Shown here piece by piece: positions 51,418 to 63,349 of a DNA stretch of 64,000 nucleotides. Source of the stretch: Leptasterias polaris (Eukaryota; Echinodermata; Asteroidea; Forcipulatida; Asteriidae); NCBI GenBank assembly GCA_037783415.1, contig JAZGTN010000117.1, forward strand, positions 1,178,001 to 1,242,000, read 5' to 3'. The notes beneath the pieces were generated by a model that saw only the letters and a list, made by a program, of their open reading frames with translations, did no database searches and had not been told where the DNA came from. The position numbers and the translations under genes were made by a program. Position 1 is the stretch's first letter; each line of letters starts with the position of its first letter.

Positions 51418-53224
51418 TTGAATTTAAAATTTGCGTACCCCTAAATTATCAATGTGAGAATTGTTTATTTATTAAAAGTGCTCCATATCAGCTGTATGTA
51501 TGGGGCAGATCCAGGATGGTCATCCCTACTTGCATCCCTTATCTCTTTTATAAAAATTAAACATGCCAGTCGGTGATATCAAGGGGAGCGTGCTAGCTTC
51601 TCGAGTGCTAGCATGCAATCTAAGCCTACCATAGCGTAGAGTCTGGGGTCCGCCCAAAGACCTCCGGAATTTTTAATTTAAAAATGTAAACGCTCTCTTG
51701 TGTTTTTTCGGGGCGAGAATATAGTTTAGCGTAGTTTATGTCTTTCTCTTTACTTTTGCTTTCTTTCTTTCTTGAAAAAGTAATTTGGCGAAAGTTGGAG
51801 AAGCATGCGAGCGGCACCAATGAGCTCACCACGGGGTAAGGTCCAGTCCGTTAAGGGCACTGGAAGATTATATTTACTCTTCAGTGCACTTTCAGCCATT
51901 CAGAGTTATCTTTGGAGGCGCTTCTCGTGCATACTCTTCATCCGCTACGATTGATTGCTCATTCACAAGCGTTTTTACAGCACTGTAACTGAACTACACC
52001 AAATTCGTTTAAAAAAACAGTTTTTTGTTAAATCTCTTGCATTATTTTGTTATTTTGTTGCTAGAAGTAAAGTAAGACCAATGATTCCAGAGTGGGATCC
52101 GCATACGAAAAATCATTTCCATTGTCATTATTACTTCTTCTTTTAATATAACTAGTTGACCAAAGACTTTCTTAAGGTTTGTTAGTATCCGCAGTAATTG
52201 AGGTCTGACTGCATGGATCAGTGTATTGAACCATGGAGGTATAAAACCAACCTACAACATGCAAGATGCATAATTGCATATATCCCTTTAAAAGAATGAC
52301 GTATAGGAAGAGTGCTCAGTAACATTGATTCAAATGTACTGTATAAATTATGTTATTCATTAGTGAAGCTAATTATGCGTGGCTATTGATTGTCATCTTA
52401 CAATGTGTCGTGTGTTGATATGTCGGTATTTATAGATATTCAAGTACATCCTGAATGTAGGCAGGCTATGGGGGCTGTATGACCTGATTAATTACCCATC
52501 TATAATTGCGAAGTTAATCTGATACGCCTATTATAAAACAATCAACTCTAGTTTGACATAGTATCATGGGATACAATTCGAAATGTTGACCACACTACCA
52601 AAACTCCCAATACCAACAACAACAACAACCAAAACACACAACAATTCTGTTAATTAATTACTGACAAAAAGTGACAGCATTAAAGGGAAACATTGCTTTC
52701 ACATTAAAACTGTTCGATATTATGATAAGATATGATTTCAAGAATACTTCGCACTCACGGAACCATGACATCGAACTAAGCATGGAGCTTCATGAAATAA
52801 GTAATCTCGGGAAACGGCGCATTCCTTGGTTTAGGGCCTGGCCCTTAAGACCATACGAGGTCAAAGGTTGAGGTCAGGCTTCAATGAGAAGAACAATGGT
52901 CGTATGTGACAGGTTTTAAAGTTATAACCATCATTCCTCGAAAGGCTCTAGGTCTTGGTACACAATTATCAGAACTCTGATTGCTTAATATTTAATGCCA
53001 ACAATGAAATTGACGGTTAAAATAAATACATTTTATTACGCAATTTTAACATCTTGATGTAATTTTAATTAGTTTTAATCAGATGTGGACTCTTTAGAGA
53101 TATTTTACCAACTATATTTATTTTCACTATAAACACAATTCCGTTTTTCTTTACAGTTAAAAGTGTATTATCAATCGAACCATTTCATCTAAAGTGGTAA
53201 AAAGATAGAAATCCAACCATCTTC

Positions 53225-53400
53225 CTCTCGTATGCAAGTCTAAGAAACCTCTCACAGTCTTTCTCTCTCATCCTTGTATCCTTATAGATACCCATTTTCC
53301 TCCTCTCTCATCTCAGTTTTCGGGACATCCCACAACTCCCCTCTCTCATTGTTTCCTTTTCTGAGCATCTCACTGTCTTTCTCTCGCATCATGGCACCTC
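53225..53400 (+). repeat. Degenerate pyrimidine minisatellite, about 40-bp period
   Basis: CTCTCA/CTCTCG landmarks recur near 53265, 53305, 53343 and 53385, spaced 38-42 bases. CTCACAGTCTTTCTCTC recurs as CTCACTGTCTTTCTCTC. The plus strand is almost entirely C/T. Confidence 0.6.
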
Positions 53401-54320
53401 TATTCCTTGCCATCTATATTTATGTGAACTTCTAATTTGTTGGATAATTGCGATTTGGGGACATAAATCATGTCCCTGTCAATGTCTGTCATCTCGGGTT
53501 TGTATCTATGTAATAATAGCTCCACCTTCAACTGCTCGACCAGTAGAACGAAACAAAAATATACAGGGATCAGTAACGCTGTGTTGAGTGCAGAGCTTAC
53601 TGATTGAGCAGGTTTAACGTAAGATTGGTATTCACAGATTCATACATTGCTTCGTAATAACAATTCGGTGTCATACAGAAAAAATATCAAGTGCATGCTT
53701 CTAAAACGACGTTACAATTTTTTGACATTTTTCTCCATCGTTTAAGATCACTTTGTAGTACTTCATGTAAAACCATTTACATTATGATTTGGCGACGTTC
53801 ACAATATGTATGCACAATAACTTTCATTACTAACTAAAAGGTTTATGAACTGTTCCACTATTTGGGACAAAATCACAAGAAGGCCGTCTCCAAAATATTG
53901 CACAGAAGCCATCTCCATGTGAAGAAAACGATGAAAACCGAAACAGCATTGCTCCGCCTGTCCTCTCTGATTGTTTAGCCAAACGTTCATCATCAATTAT
54001 ACCCCAGAAACACGCTGTCAGCCATGATATTCTTCATATTTTAATCTGATTTTAGACTTGCTTTGCCTCAGAAAATTAGTTAGATTGTTGTTTAAAGTCA
54101 ATAAAAGCCTAGCCCTATACTCGATAAAAATGTCCTACTTTGTTTAACCCAATTTAGCCTCGCTTTGGATTACGTTGATTTGAATGAAATGAAAATGATT
54201 GGCAATAATAAAAATGAACTCTGCTGAAATGTTTATGAACAGATATTGGTGACACTGATTATCAATTGTACATTATATCAAACTAAACGGTATGTTTTTG
54301 TGTTTGAACATTAGTTTCAG

Positions 54321-54660
54321 CTAAAAGCACGACAGATTACGACGAGGGGTGCAACAATACTCGGTCCTCTAGTCCTCAGATCATCAGTGACCAATGTAAA
54401 GATAACATTGATCCAATGACAAAGATCTCCGGATCTTCTTCAGATACTTCTTCTATGAATGGAGATAGAGATAGGATCAGGAGTAGTGATGGGGATGTTG
54501 GAGAAGATGTTGAAGATGCACAGATAGCCAAGAGGAGAAGATTAGATGAGAAGCCTATGAGTGCAAAAGTCGTCACTGTGGAGGTACGACTTGAAATGAA
54601 AGCACTATGGGATGAATTTCATTCACTCGGAACCGAGATGATTGTCACCAAGGCAGGCAG
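54321..54660 (+). CDS. Tbx1/10: T-box factor Tbx1/10, coding exon 2 (start of T-box domain)
   Basis: Acceptor TTAGTTTCAG ends at 54320 and donor GTTAGT begins at 54661. The exon completes the split codon from exon 1 (residue 81), encodes residues 82-193 and ends in phase 2. The middle is acidic and Ser-rich, followed by a basic KRRR (151-154), a likely nuclear localisation signal. The T-box then begins at about 167: [14 protein letters not shown], then [11 protein letters not shown] before the split Arg codon. [10 protein letters not shown] with MIVTKAGR is characteristic of the Tbx1/10 subfamily. Tbx20 has LETKELWDKF with MIITKSGR, Tbx2/3 has LEAKELWDQF, and Tbx15/18/22 differs more. The domain is broken off after its first 28 or so residues. 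The next exon, expected to begin with an RMFP-like motif, is not seen before the window ends. Confidence 0.92.
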
Positions 54661-54898
54661 GTTAGTCAGTTTCAAATCTGTTTGACATCATACCGCAGAA
54701 ATGTTTGTTATAATTTCATATAACATTATGTTTAACGCTATTTTTCTGGCCCAGCCTCGGCTTTTTTACATTGATTATGATAAATGACAAGGTAAGCTTC
54801 ATACAACATTGATAAGATTGCAAAACAACGACACTCATTTATTACAATTGGACACGAAAAAAGAAGGAACTGACACTACTGAGGACAATAATGAGCAA

Positions 54899-54926
54899 TG
54901 ACGTCAGTTTGAATGTGTTGACGTCA
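54899..54926. promoter_or_regulatory. Paired CRE palindromes in Tbx intron 2
   Basis: Exact TGACGTCA at 54899-54906 and 54919-54926, starts 20 bases apart and 239 bp after the exon 2 donor. CREB/ATF factors bind this octamer. The close pair at an intronic 5' end suggests a possible enhancer, but this is inference. Confidence 0.35.
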
Positions 54927-55773
54927 CCACCAGGGTCCAATATCATAGAGCTAAGCAGATAAGGTTATCAGCCAAAATACAATGTCACATGTACAATCAG
55001 TGACTGGTATGCTGCTTAACAGAAATTAATTCACAAATTTTCTGCTTAAGCAGTTCTATGAAATTGGGCCCAGATCTACGCAGTGGTGGTTGGCATTGAG
55101 AAAAAGGTCATTTAGGTTTCCTTTGTAAAAATCTGGTGAATACAAATTGACAATGGAGATGTAGACATTTGAGAGATGACACAGAATCACAAGATGTTCA
55201 ATACAAGAGGAAATAGATTTTTAAGATGGTGTCTGGGACACTAGAGAATTTTTTTTTGTCTCTTTTTAAGGCGTGCCACTTTCAGACAATATCCGTACAT
55301 CACCAACGTTGTACATAAATTTAACATTACAGTCAAGTCAATCATGTATTTTTAACACTACCCATCACATTGAATATCCTGCCGTCAACAAAACTACATT
55401 GCACCAGCCAATCGCTGATACGTTTCAGGATATAACAATCACTTTTAGATATGGCAATAGAGTATTTCAGTGTCTATACATTCCGTCTGTTAGTTCACTA
55501 AACACCCCTCCCCGTACTTCTCTCCAACAATCTTGTAAGGGATTTCCAAATTTCCTGAAGACTATGACGTGTACCTAGAGGCTTTTCCATATTTTCCTGC
55601 ACACTAAGTCCCCGTAACACGCTATAAGACAAAGTAGGTTGGTTGATTAAACGATAATTCAAAATGTAAACCCAGTGGCTTATAACAGAGTACATCTGGG
55701 CTAGGCTGAGCAACAGTTGTGTTGAATTGTGTCATGAGCCGTGGGCAATTCTGATGTGACTGGGTCGGGTGAA

Positions 55774-55792
55774 GGGGGGGGGGGGGGGGGGG
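55774..55792 (+). repeat. G19 homopolymer
   Basis: Nineteen consecutive G in Tbx intron 2. Confidence 0.95.
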
Positions 55793-56979
55793 ACTGATAC
55801 TGAGAAGCGCATACTCATTCTGACCACCAAATTCATGGTAACTGAGAATAACCTTTGACCTAGTTTGTTTTTATAATTTATTAGTAATGAACTTATTTCA
55901 AATCATATATCATGGAGTGTGCTAACAGTTCGTAGACCTAAGATTTTCTTCAAACTATACTAATAGGCAGAGCATGGAGGTAGTTCTAAATCAATGGGCA
56001 TAGTAAGCTTGAAATTCAAGCATGACATTTTTCTTACTAAAATATTTAGACTTGTTGAGGAGTTTGGTTTGTATTTAGAGTTTTTACAAATGGTGGAAAT
56101 GTTCTGGTTATGATGTGGAATGGTAGGGAAATATTATTTAAATGCGAAAAAGAAGGCGTACATACAGTTGTAAAATATTGGTGGTTGCTATACTCAAAGG
56201 GCATCAGCGTGTTTAACAATTTTAAAACAAACATTACTAGTTTAATGTGTTCTCACGAAAACAGTGTTCAGACAAATGCTTGGTCATGGTAAGATCGGGT
56301 TTGAGAGTCAATGGGCCGTCGATGTTGGTCATGCATCGGTCTGTTTATCATGCAGAACAATACAGTTATTTTTATTTTTTAACTTCCTTGTATTTTGTTA
56401 ATGACATCATGAAAATATGGGCAAACATGTATTGGCGAGAAAGGCTATCAAAAAGGAACGTTACTCGTTTAAAACCTTTTTTTAATTTTACACTAAATTG
56501 TATATTTAAAAAGGGTAGCGACACACATAAGCCCATTACTGTTTCAATTCGAGTGGAGAAACGACCAAAGTCTGACTTGACAACAATAATAAGGCCTTGG
56601 TGAACAAGAAGGAAAGAATTAATACATCTAGAATGTTTTCCATCATAAAAAAATCTTCCCATTTTCTCGATTGGTAATATTAAAAGACATTACATACGGT
56701 TATCCCATGGGTCGGCTGGAATATTTATGGCGTACTTGATCAACAGCTATGCCGAGAAATTAACAAATTCTTCCCGATGATTGCAGTGCTGTGCTTGCTC
56801 TGTTGCCGTATGAGGTTTGCCCGGTGTATAGTGTAGTTTGTGTGTATAAGGACTAGAGATTGGAATGGCGCTAATCAACTTGAACCCTAATGATTTGTGG
56901 ATATTAATTGCCATCTTGAGTTGAAATGCTGCACCTGAATTAATTCTAAGTTTTGAATTTTACCGTTCATGTTCTCACA

Positions 56980-57141
56980 ATGGGGTTATTCATGGTACTG
57001 ACAGGTGGATTTTATGGAGTTTTGCTTATTATTAACACAAAAAGGGTTCTGGTTGTAACATTGCGTGCATTGCGTTGTTTTAATAAAACCCGCAGACGTC
57101 CCATTGAAAGAACTTATGGTCGTCAAGCGTTGTTTTTGTGA
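56980..57141 (+). CDS. Possible small membrane protein, 53 residues (weak)
   Basis: ATG at 56980 in a good context (ACAATGG) opens 53 codons to TGA. The N-terminal half is a hydrophobic helix (GLFMVLTGGFYGVLLII) and the C-terminal half is strongly basic (CFNKTRRRPIERTYGR), the layout of a one-pass membrane microprotein. There is no support beyond composition, and AT-rich DNA often yields hydrophobic frames. Confidence 0.15.
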   Translation: MGLFMVLTGGFYGVLLIINTKRVLVVTLRALRCFNKTRRRPIERTYGRQALFL

Positions 57142-57967
57142 GAGATAGCTAACCCCAAACAAGTCTTGGTCACGCAACATTGATTTGAAAGCAAATAATT
57201 TTTAAGATTTTTATCTGACGTATAGGGCCTACCGTTAATAAAAACTAAATATGCCATTTTTCTTTTAAGACAGACTATATGTTTTTTCTTGTTTAAAATG
57301 CAAACCTAATCATTTGAAAGCAACTTGTAAATAACAAGAAAGTGATGTCTTGCTGTTACCATGGAGATTGAAATAAATTAGAATCGTATGTAACTCCACT
57401 GAAAAAAGAAGATACGTAATAATATTATACATTTTACATACATAAGTTGTGAATCAGTGTATTATGTAAAAAGAGGAATAGAAAGAAAGACTCCACTAGT
57501 ATAAATCCGTTTAGTGTGAGCGGTAATCATCCTACGGAAAGGTTGTCTAGTTCGATTACTGTGTATTACCTAAGAAAATCAAACATCCTCGTCAGTCGGG
57601 CATTTGATTGTTTTGTAACAAAGTTTTGTCTTTCACGTTCCTTCTATATGTCATGTTCTATAAGATGCACTCCTATAGGTTAAAACCAGTTGACTTAAAC
57701 TAACCAATACCGTCAAAATGTTAACTAAGCATCTTGGCATTTCAGACATAATTTCTGAGATTAATAAAGGGGGGTAGCTGATCAGTGCTGAGGTATCTAG
57801 GATGATAAATTTTTATCATTATTGAGGAAGAAAAGAAGTGGATTACATTTTACTCTCACACCCACGTTCTGTCTCATCTAACACCTCGTGCAATCCTACT
57901 GAAGTAACGAGGAATCCTAGCTGGTAATCCATCTCGGTGACGCGGTGCCAGCAGAGTGAGGGCCCCG

Positions 57968-57989
57968 CGCAGCTCGCAGCTCGCAGCTC
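57968..57989 (+). repeat. 7-bp tandem GCAGCTC x3
   Basis: Three successive copies of GCAGCTC in a GC-rich patch. Confidence 0.8.
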
Positions 57990-58765
57990 CCATAAATATT
58001 CCTGTCCAATACTGACCACTGAAAACAAATCTCTTCCCTTGTAAAAAGACAATTGTGATGGATTTACGTTGGATATCTGTTTACTGATTTATCGTTGAAC
58101 ATTCTAAACGAAAATGTTATAATGAATAAATTTTGAAAGTGAGTGGTGTATGGATGTTGTGAATGATGGTTGATTGTGCCGACTGGATGAAAACTGTCAA
58201 ATCAGGATATTTCGAATACCAAATCGAGATCAGTATCATTAATGATGCATATCATTGCTATGTCTTTAATTAGTTTCTGATCAAAAACTTTCATTTCAGC
58301 GAAGAAATCTGATGAAGGTGTGAGTCAAATAAAAACAAATATTAACGATTTTCAAAAAAAAACTAAAAAAACTAAACATTTGATATGTTTTTAATTTGCA
58401 CGATTATATTATGCAATATAGAAGTAAATGTTTTTGGATTAAAAACCCAAATTTATTCAATGTTTTGTCGGTTTGGTTCGGCACAACTTCGTTCGGCCAA
58501 TCCTTGAGTAATTTTTTGATCAGTTAAATGATCTCAGAAATCACACACTCCTTTCTTGGCAGATGTTGAATAAAATCAAAGTGTCGTCATAGTTAGCACT
58601 GAGTGAGAGTGATAAAAAAAATTACGGTATGTTGGATTAAGGGAGATTATTGGGATGAGAGTGAACATGTTAGGGGATCAGTGGACAATTTGGTTTATAA
58701 GAAGGAATTAGCTGATGATTTATGGGTTTATCTGCACCGGAGACTGGGCCAAGAAGGGGAGGGGA

Positions 58766-58776
58766 GGGGGGGGGGG
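58766..58776 (+). repeat. G11 run in a G-rich patch
   Basis: G11 preceded by two shorter G4 runs (58756-58764), a potential G-quadruplex sequence. Confidence 0.8.
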
Positions 58777-60262
58777 CATAATGATGATGTTGCGCATTGC
58801 TACAGTAGACCAGACGTAAAACCTGACATGTATTATTTAGAGTATGGTTTTTTATAGGGTCTCTTGTTGTTTTCATGTGGTACTGTTTACTCTCACATTG
58901 AATCATGCAGACACTTCAGTTGTGACTGGGAGATGTCCTGAATTGTGTCTTATTAAATACACAATTCCAGCGAGGTTTTGACCAACGCAAAGATAATTCT
59001 TCAATAATGACTCATTCGTCGGAGTTTCGACTGAATTCTTATCTTTAATTCAACAAATACATTTGACAAGAAATAAATAACCAATCCTGTGGACTTGACT
59101 GTCGAATGGAACTTGTGTTTATTGAGACATTTCAAGAGGACCGTAAAAATCTTCTGGCACTTAATTAATTGTTCAAGGGTCCGTGACGGGGGCATGCACT
59201 CACAGACTCTTCTTAACTCCAAGGTCCTCATTAGAAGAAGGGTAGATGTTTAGACATATCATCTTCCTTTATGACGTCACCAGTGCTTGATGACAGCTAA
59301 ATTCCAGTTGTGGAAAACTTGGGTTGTTAATTCTATGCTACTAACGATTCTACATGGGAGTTGTAGCCAGAAACACCTTAACCGATCGGCCAAAAAATAA
59401 AATAAAAACAGAATTTGCATTCATTCAAGTAATATGTATGGGTATTTTTATTTATTTTAAAATAAAATATGAGAAAGTAAGGTTGAAATCTAATAATTTC
59501 AGTGTTCTTAAAGAGTTCAGCGTTAGGCCTAGGCCTACCTATAACTTTTTAAACTATTGATTATCAGTAGGCCAACCCTATTCCAATTAGATGTAATGGT
59601 TTTTAGAATCATGACTTGCAGTTAAAAATTAGTCTAATATATAAGAACAGAAAAACTTCAAAATAAAGTAAATTAATGGCCAATTCCTAAAAACAACGTC
59701 GAACCAGTATTAAAGAATCCTCTGCGAGTTCTTAACTGCCTCAGTGCAATTTATGACAGTATTTTCAAGATTTGAAGTTTTAACAGAGGCAATAAAGTCA
59801 TGTTTTCCTGTTTCTGTTTAATTTTGTCACCTTGAACATGTATGCGTTTTGTTGTTGGACACTGATTCAAGACGGACGAACGCATCGTGGAAAACACAAT
59901 ATTTGGAAACTTTGGTCACTGTGCAGTTGACATTTAGCCAGACATCAAGGAAGCAGATTTTGAAATATATATCTGATTGAGATTAAAAATAAATGAGAAA
60001 TCTTTGGTTGCCATTCACCCACATCACTAGCGCATATTAATGATCACGATTTATTCATGATCACTGACTGACTAGCTATAGTGTTATTGGGCTTGAAGCC
60101 TTAGCCAGCATAGCCTCTACATGCGCATACAGGACCTTGACATGTACATGTATATAAGTTTTATTATAACGTGTATCACTCGTTAGTGACCTTTAAGTAA
60201 ACAGGTGTTTAGTGTACCTTATCAAACACGTTTTTGCACAATTTTACCCAAATGCATACCCC

Positions 60263-60283
60263 CACGATATCGCGGATATCGTG
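60263..60283. promoter_or_regulatory. 21-bp near-perfect palindrome CACGATATC-GCG-GATATCGTG
   Basis: Nine-base arms are exactly complementary around GCG. It could be a dimeric protein-binding site. No known factor is assigned. Confidence 0.4.
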
Positions 60284-60305
60284 TTATGACTGATTACTCA
60301 AATCA

Positions 60306-60420
60306 GTATTTATGCTATGTCGATTCAATTAAATTCAAGTTAGTATTTTTGCTATGTTGATTCAATTAAAATGTAAATTATAATTTATGCTAGGCCTATG
60401 TAGATTCTATTAAATTCATT
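60306..60420 (+). repeat. Degenerate tandem repeat, three units
   Basis: Three diverged copies of a unit of about 38-45 bases, recognised by TTATGCTATGT (or TTTTGCTATGT, TTATGCTAGGC) followed by GATTCAATTAAA or GATTCTATTAAA. Confidence 0.65.
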
Positions 60421-60718
60421 TCTTCCGCTAGGATTTGTATGTAAATAGTTCTGCACATAAAATACGCCTATCGATGTATAACACTTAAAGATAACAGCAC
60501 ATAAAGCAGTCTTATAACTAACAAATACATCTTAGTGACAATCTCAAGATAAACAATGAGCATCGGCCTACAGTTTTCAAGAGTTTGCCAGACGGCAACA
60601 TATTCCAGATTTAATTTGATAATTGTTTGATCTAGACTGCAGCAGTGAGTGAGACTTGCCATCCGTTGTAAGATGGCTATACTGATCTTCATACTACTAT
60701 ATCCCTTGATACCATTCC

Positions 60719-60954
60719 TTAGATCATATGAGACACATCCCCCATCCGTCTTCTTACTATATCAAGATGTTTCCTTGTAGTCTCAAGACTGGCTTGTAAT
60801 GTTCTCACAGCGGTCTGTAATTCATTACAGAGCTGAGGATAATCGTTCCATACCCGGAGGCGCTTCGTAACCACCGGGTTCTAGTTATGGATGCAGGGAG
60901 GTCATGTTTCTTGAAAAGCACGTTAAGTGTTTCGGCTTGTTCTTTGAGAAAGGT
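60719..60954 (-). pseudogene. Coding-like C-terminal exon with one frame change, unknown family
   Basis: On the minus strand, after a possible acceptor (CTTTCTCAAAG, to 60942), the frame reads EQAETLNVLFKKHDLPASIT. Near 60880-60884 the natural reading moves to another frame, NPVVTKRLRVWNDYPQLCNE followed by LQTAVRTLQASLETTRKHLD, and ends at TAA 60721-60719. Both parts are charged, helical and coiled-coil-like, unlike chance frames in this DNA. Alternatively the CTAG at 60884-60881 is itself a splice acceptor and the upper part belongs elsewhere. The segment lies antisense inside Tbx intron 2. No family is recognised. A Ser/Asn-rich minus-strand frame at 61476-61754 could be an earlier exon. 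Confidence 0.4.
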
Positions 60955-61475
60955 AGGAGGCCTATTTTACCACCAGGGATGTACATGTACAAGCAAACAC
61001 CGCCAAACAGATAGAGCAAGCTATAATACGTAACAGTAGTGTCTCAAAGCAACAGTTTTCAGATTTCAGTTCAAGTCATCTACTGTTCAGTAAAAACATG
61101 TATTATGTCTTCAATATTAACCATAAATATCCCCAGCCGAATTTGATTTAAACTTGGAGGTAGGAATTATAAGTCTTTTCAGGCCAATGCTTTTCGGTAA
61201 GAGATGATTGAATTGATGCATAATCGCAAGACAATACAAAAGAAAATTACCTTACGATGCTTATTGTCTGCACATACATAATTATCTTTTTAATAATTAA
61301 CTGACAGATATCGGCTACTAGTGTTGTTGTACAGTTCTGACCTAAAGACAAGATTAATTACACACCACTAAAAAAGACGAGAGGCTGATCTTCTTGGTGT
61401 GACTGAAAACATCATGGATTTATTAAGCTGAAAGACACTTGTCTCCAGTTTTATGTCTCCATAAAAACTGCGAGT

Positions 61476-61754
61476 TTAGTGGGAAGGACTGTGGCTGAGA
61501 GTTGGTGTGGATGTTGATTTAATGAGAACTGTTAAGCCGACTAAAGGAATGGGGTGGACCTCAGCACCGCAAAGTACTGGCGTCTTAAGACAATCAATCT
61601 TAGTCTTTATCACCTGTCGTCGGTCGCAAGAGACAATTATATCAGTTACTGAACAGACTGAGCTAGATGAATTATTTAACTGTTGAGCATTTTTTCGTAG
61701 ATGAGATTTACCCAATGATGAAGACTGGCCCGGTGAGGGCGTAAATGCAAACAC
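61476..61754 (-). CDS. Ser/Asn-rich open frame, possible upstream exon (weak)
   Basis: A minus-strand frame of 92 codons. A possible acceptor (CTCACCGGGCCAG) is followed by SSSLGKSHLRKNAQQLNNSS, and a possible donor (CGACAG then GTGATA) follows after about 37 codons. It lies about 520 bases upstream, in gene sense, of the exon at 60719-60954 and could belong to the same gene. Phase linkage could not be shown. Confidence 0.2.
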   Translation of the reverse strand: MFAFTPSPGQSSSLGKSHLRKNAQQLNNSSSSVCSVTDIIVSCDRRQVIKTKIDCLKTPVLCGAEVHPIPLVGLTVLIKSTSTPTLSHSPSH

Positions 61755-61783
61755 AAGTTGTACATCCGGACGAGGTTAAGAAA

Positions 61784-61833
61784 TTCCATTTATAATTAGG
61801 ACAAGAACTTCCATTTATAATTAGGACGAGAAA
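61784..61833 (+). repeat. 25-bp tandem duplication
   Basis: TTCCATTTATAATTAGGAC(A/G)AGAA(C/A) occurs twice in a row, 61784-61808 and 61809-61833, with two differences. Confidence 0.9.
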
Positions 61834-63136
61834 ATAAGGTATAACACTAAAATATGTTATGACATAACCAAGGTGGTGAACTTGCAGTTTTTTGTCGACT
61901 TTTGGGGAAGTACTCAACAGTCAATGATAAATCAAAATGTTGTCTTCAATTTGACCAAGATGTGAATACAACCATGATTGTACGTCGGTGAGGCTTTATG
62001 TTATCCTCTCCATCAGCAATGTATACTGCACAGAAGTTTAATTTGGACTGCTGCTGGTATACATGTTTTAAGCCTGTAATCAATAATTGTTATACACGAT
62101 GAGCGAAATGATAGAAGATTGTACTCTGCGAGATTTAGTTGATTAAAGTAGTTTCATTCTGTCAGCACCATGTATGCTGACTCTATCAACATACTCAATT
62201 TAGCCACTTATAATCTAACTACTTGGACCATAGAAAGTCAAATAAGTAAGAACTTTTAAGAGTCATGTCTATCGCACTGATGGGACAACCATAGTACGCC
62301 AGTGCCCACGACAGCCCATAGCGAATGTTTAATTTTGTCGAGGTTAACATTTCTTCTCTTCAAATTCATGGTAATGTACATCGGAACTTGTAAATGTACC
62401 GGGTGCTCACATCTTCTTGTTTTTAGTCAACTTAACATCCAAACTAATATTTGAATGTTAACGTTTTAAGTGAAAACAACAAATATGTTATTATTTTATT
62501 TCGGCAATCGAAAGGATAAGCCACGATTTTTGGGGCCTATAATACTATTTATAGATTGCACTCAGACACAAATAAAGCTATTGTTTGAGGATTGACACTG
62601 GTATGGTATGCCCTTTATATTCAGTGAACATTTAGGTTGACGGGGAAAAAATCCGATAGGTAGCGAAAAAAGTCACGTTACTATTTTTTTCTCACCCTCT
62701 TCCTTGAATTTGATATTTCTGAGTTTTCATTTTTGCTAACACAATTATAAGAATTCAAATGACGAAAAAGGGTTAATGAACTATGACAAAAACAGTCAGC
62801 TCTTAGTTTAACATTAAGTGTTTTTCTACAACAATTCCGGACAATAAGGAAGAGGTTCAATGTATAATAAAACACAGTGATTTGAATTTCCTGTGGAGAT
62901 TTAGGCCTATGTTTACAATAATTACATTTTTGTTTTAAGTTTTTGAAATTGTTGTTAATTTTTAAATTGTCCTTTCACCGAAATATGTTGAACATCAATG
63001 TTACCAAACAATCGCGAACACTATGGTGCGAATTGGTGCCTAGCCTTTAAGCCGAGAAAGTAATCAGTTTACATTTAAATGAAATTGACCTAAAAATATG
63101 TTGTAACGGTCAGAGCTATACAGCTGGCTCAACGCA

Positions 63137-63349
63137 TCAGGTCGCGGTGATTCTGCTTGCTAATTTGTCGCAGAATCTTTGTTCATTATCGACTGGAAAT
63201 GGTCGCATATTTCGGTACGTTTTCATCCGGTCATCAAGACCGAGATAACGGTACCGTGTAGAGCGAGCACACGGTATGAGTGGTTCCACGGTGGAGTTAC
63301 CAGACGGAAAAAACATGTCCATGGGTTTAGCATTTCTAGTCCACCCCAC
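63137..63349 (-). CDS. Uncharacterised 70-residue open frame (weak)
   Basis: A minus-strand frame in a GC-richer patch, with charged protein-like residues such as YRYLGLDDRMKTYRNMRPFP. No motif is recognised, and the plus strand has a competing 62-codon frame over the same bases. No splice or poly(A) evidence. Confidence 0.2.
   Translation of the reverse strand: MGWTRNAKPMDMFFPSGNSTVEPLIPCARSTRYRYLGLDDRMKTYRNMRPFPVDNEQRFCDKLASRITAT

Larger units (their letters stand above)
47827..54320 (+). other. Intron 1 of Tbx1/10 (6494 bp)
   Basis: Bounded by GTTTGT (47827) and TTAGTTTCAG (54320), with phase 1 on both sides. Inside are a G16 run (51402-51417), CATGGAGGT motifs (49005, 52232) and a pyrimidine-rich minisatellite (53225-53400). 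A 100-codon plus frame at 49203-49505 shows no motif and lacks an ATG. No other gene is recognised. Confidence 0.75.

Noticed and set aside
60760..60810. RMFP-like start of the next T-box exon on the plus strand
   Set aside because: AAGATGTTTCCT occurs here, but the following residues are unlike a T-box and soon hit a stop. The region lies just past the end of the minus-strand coding remnant.
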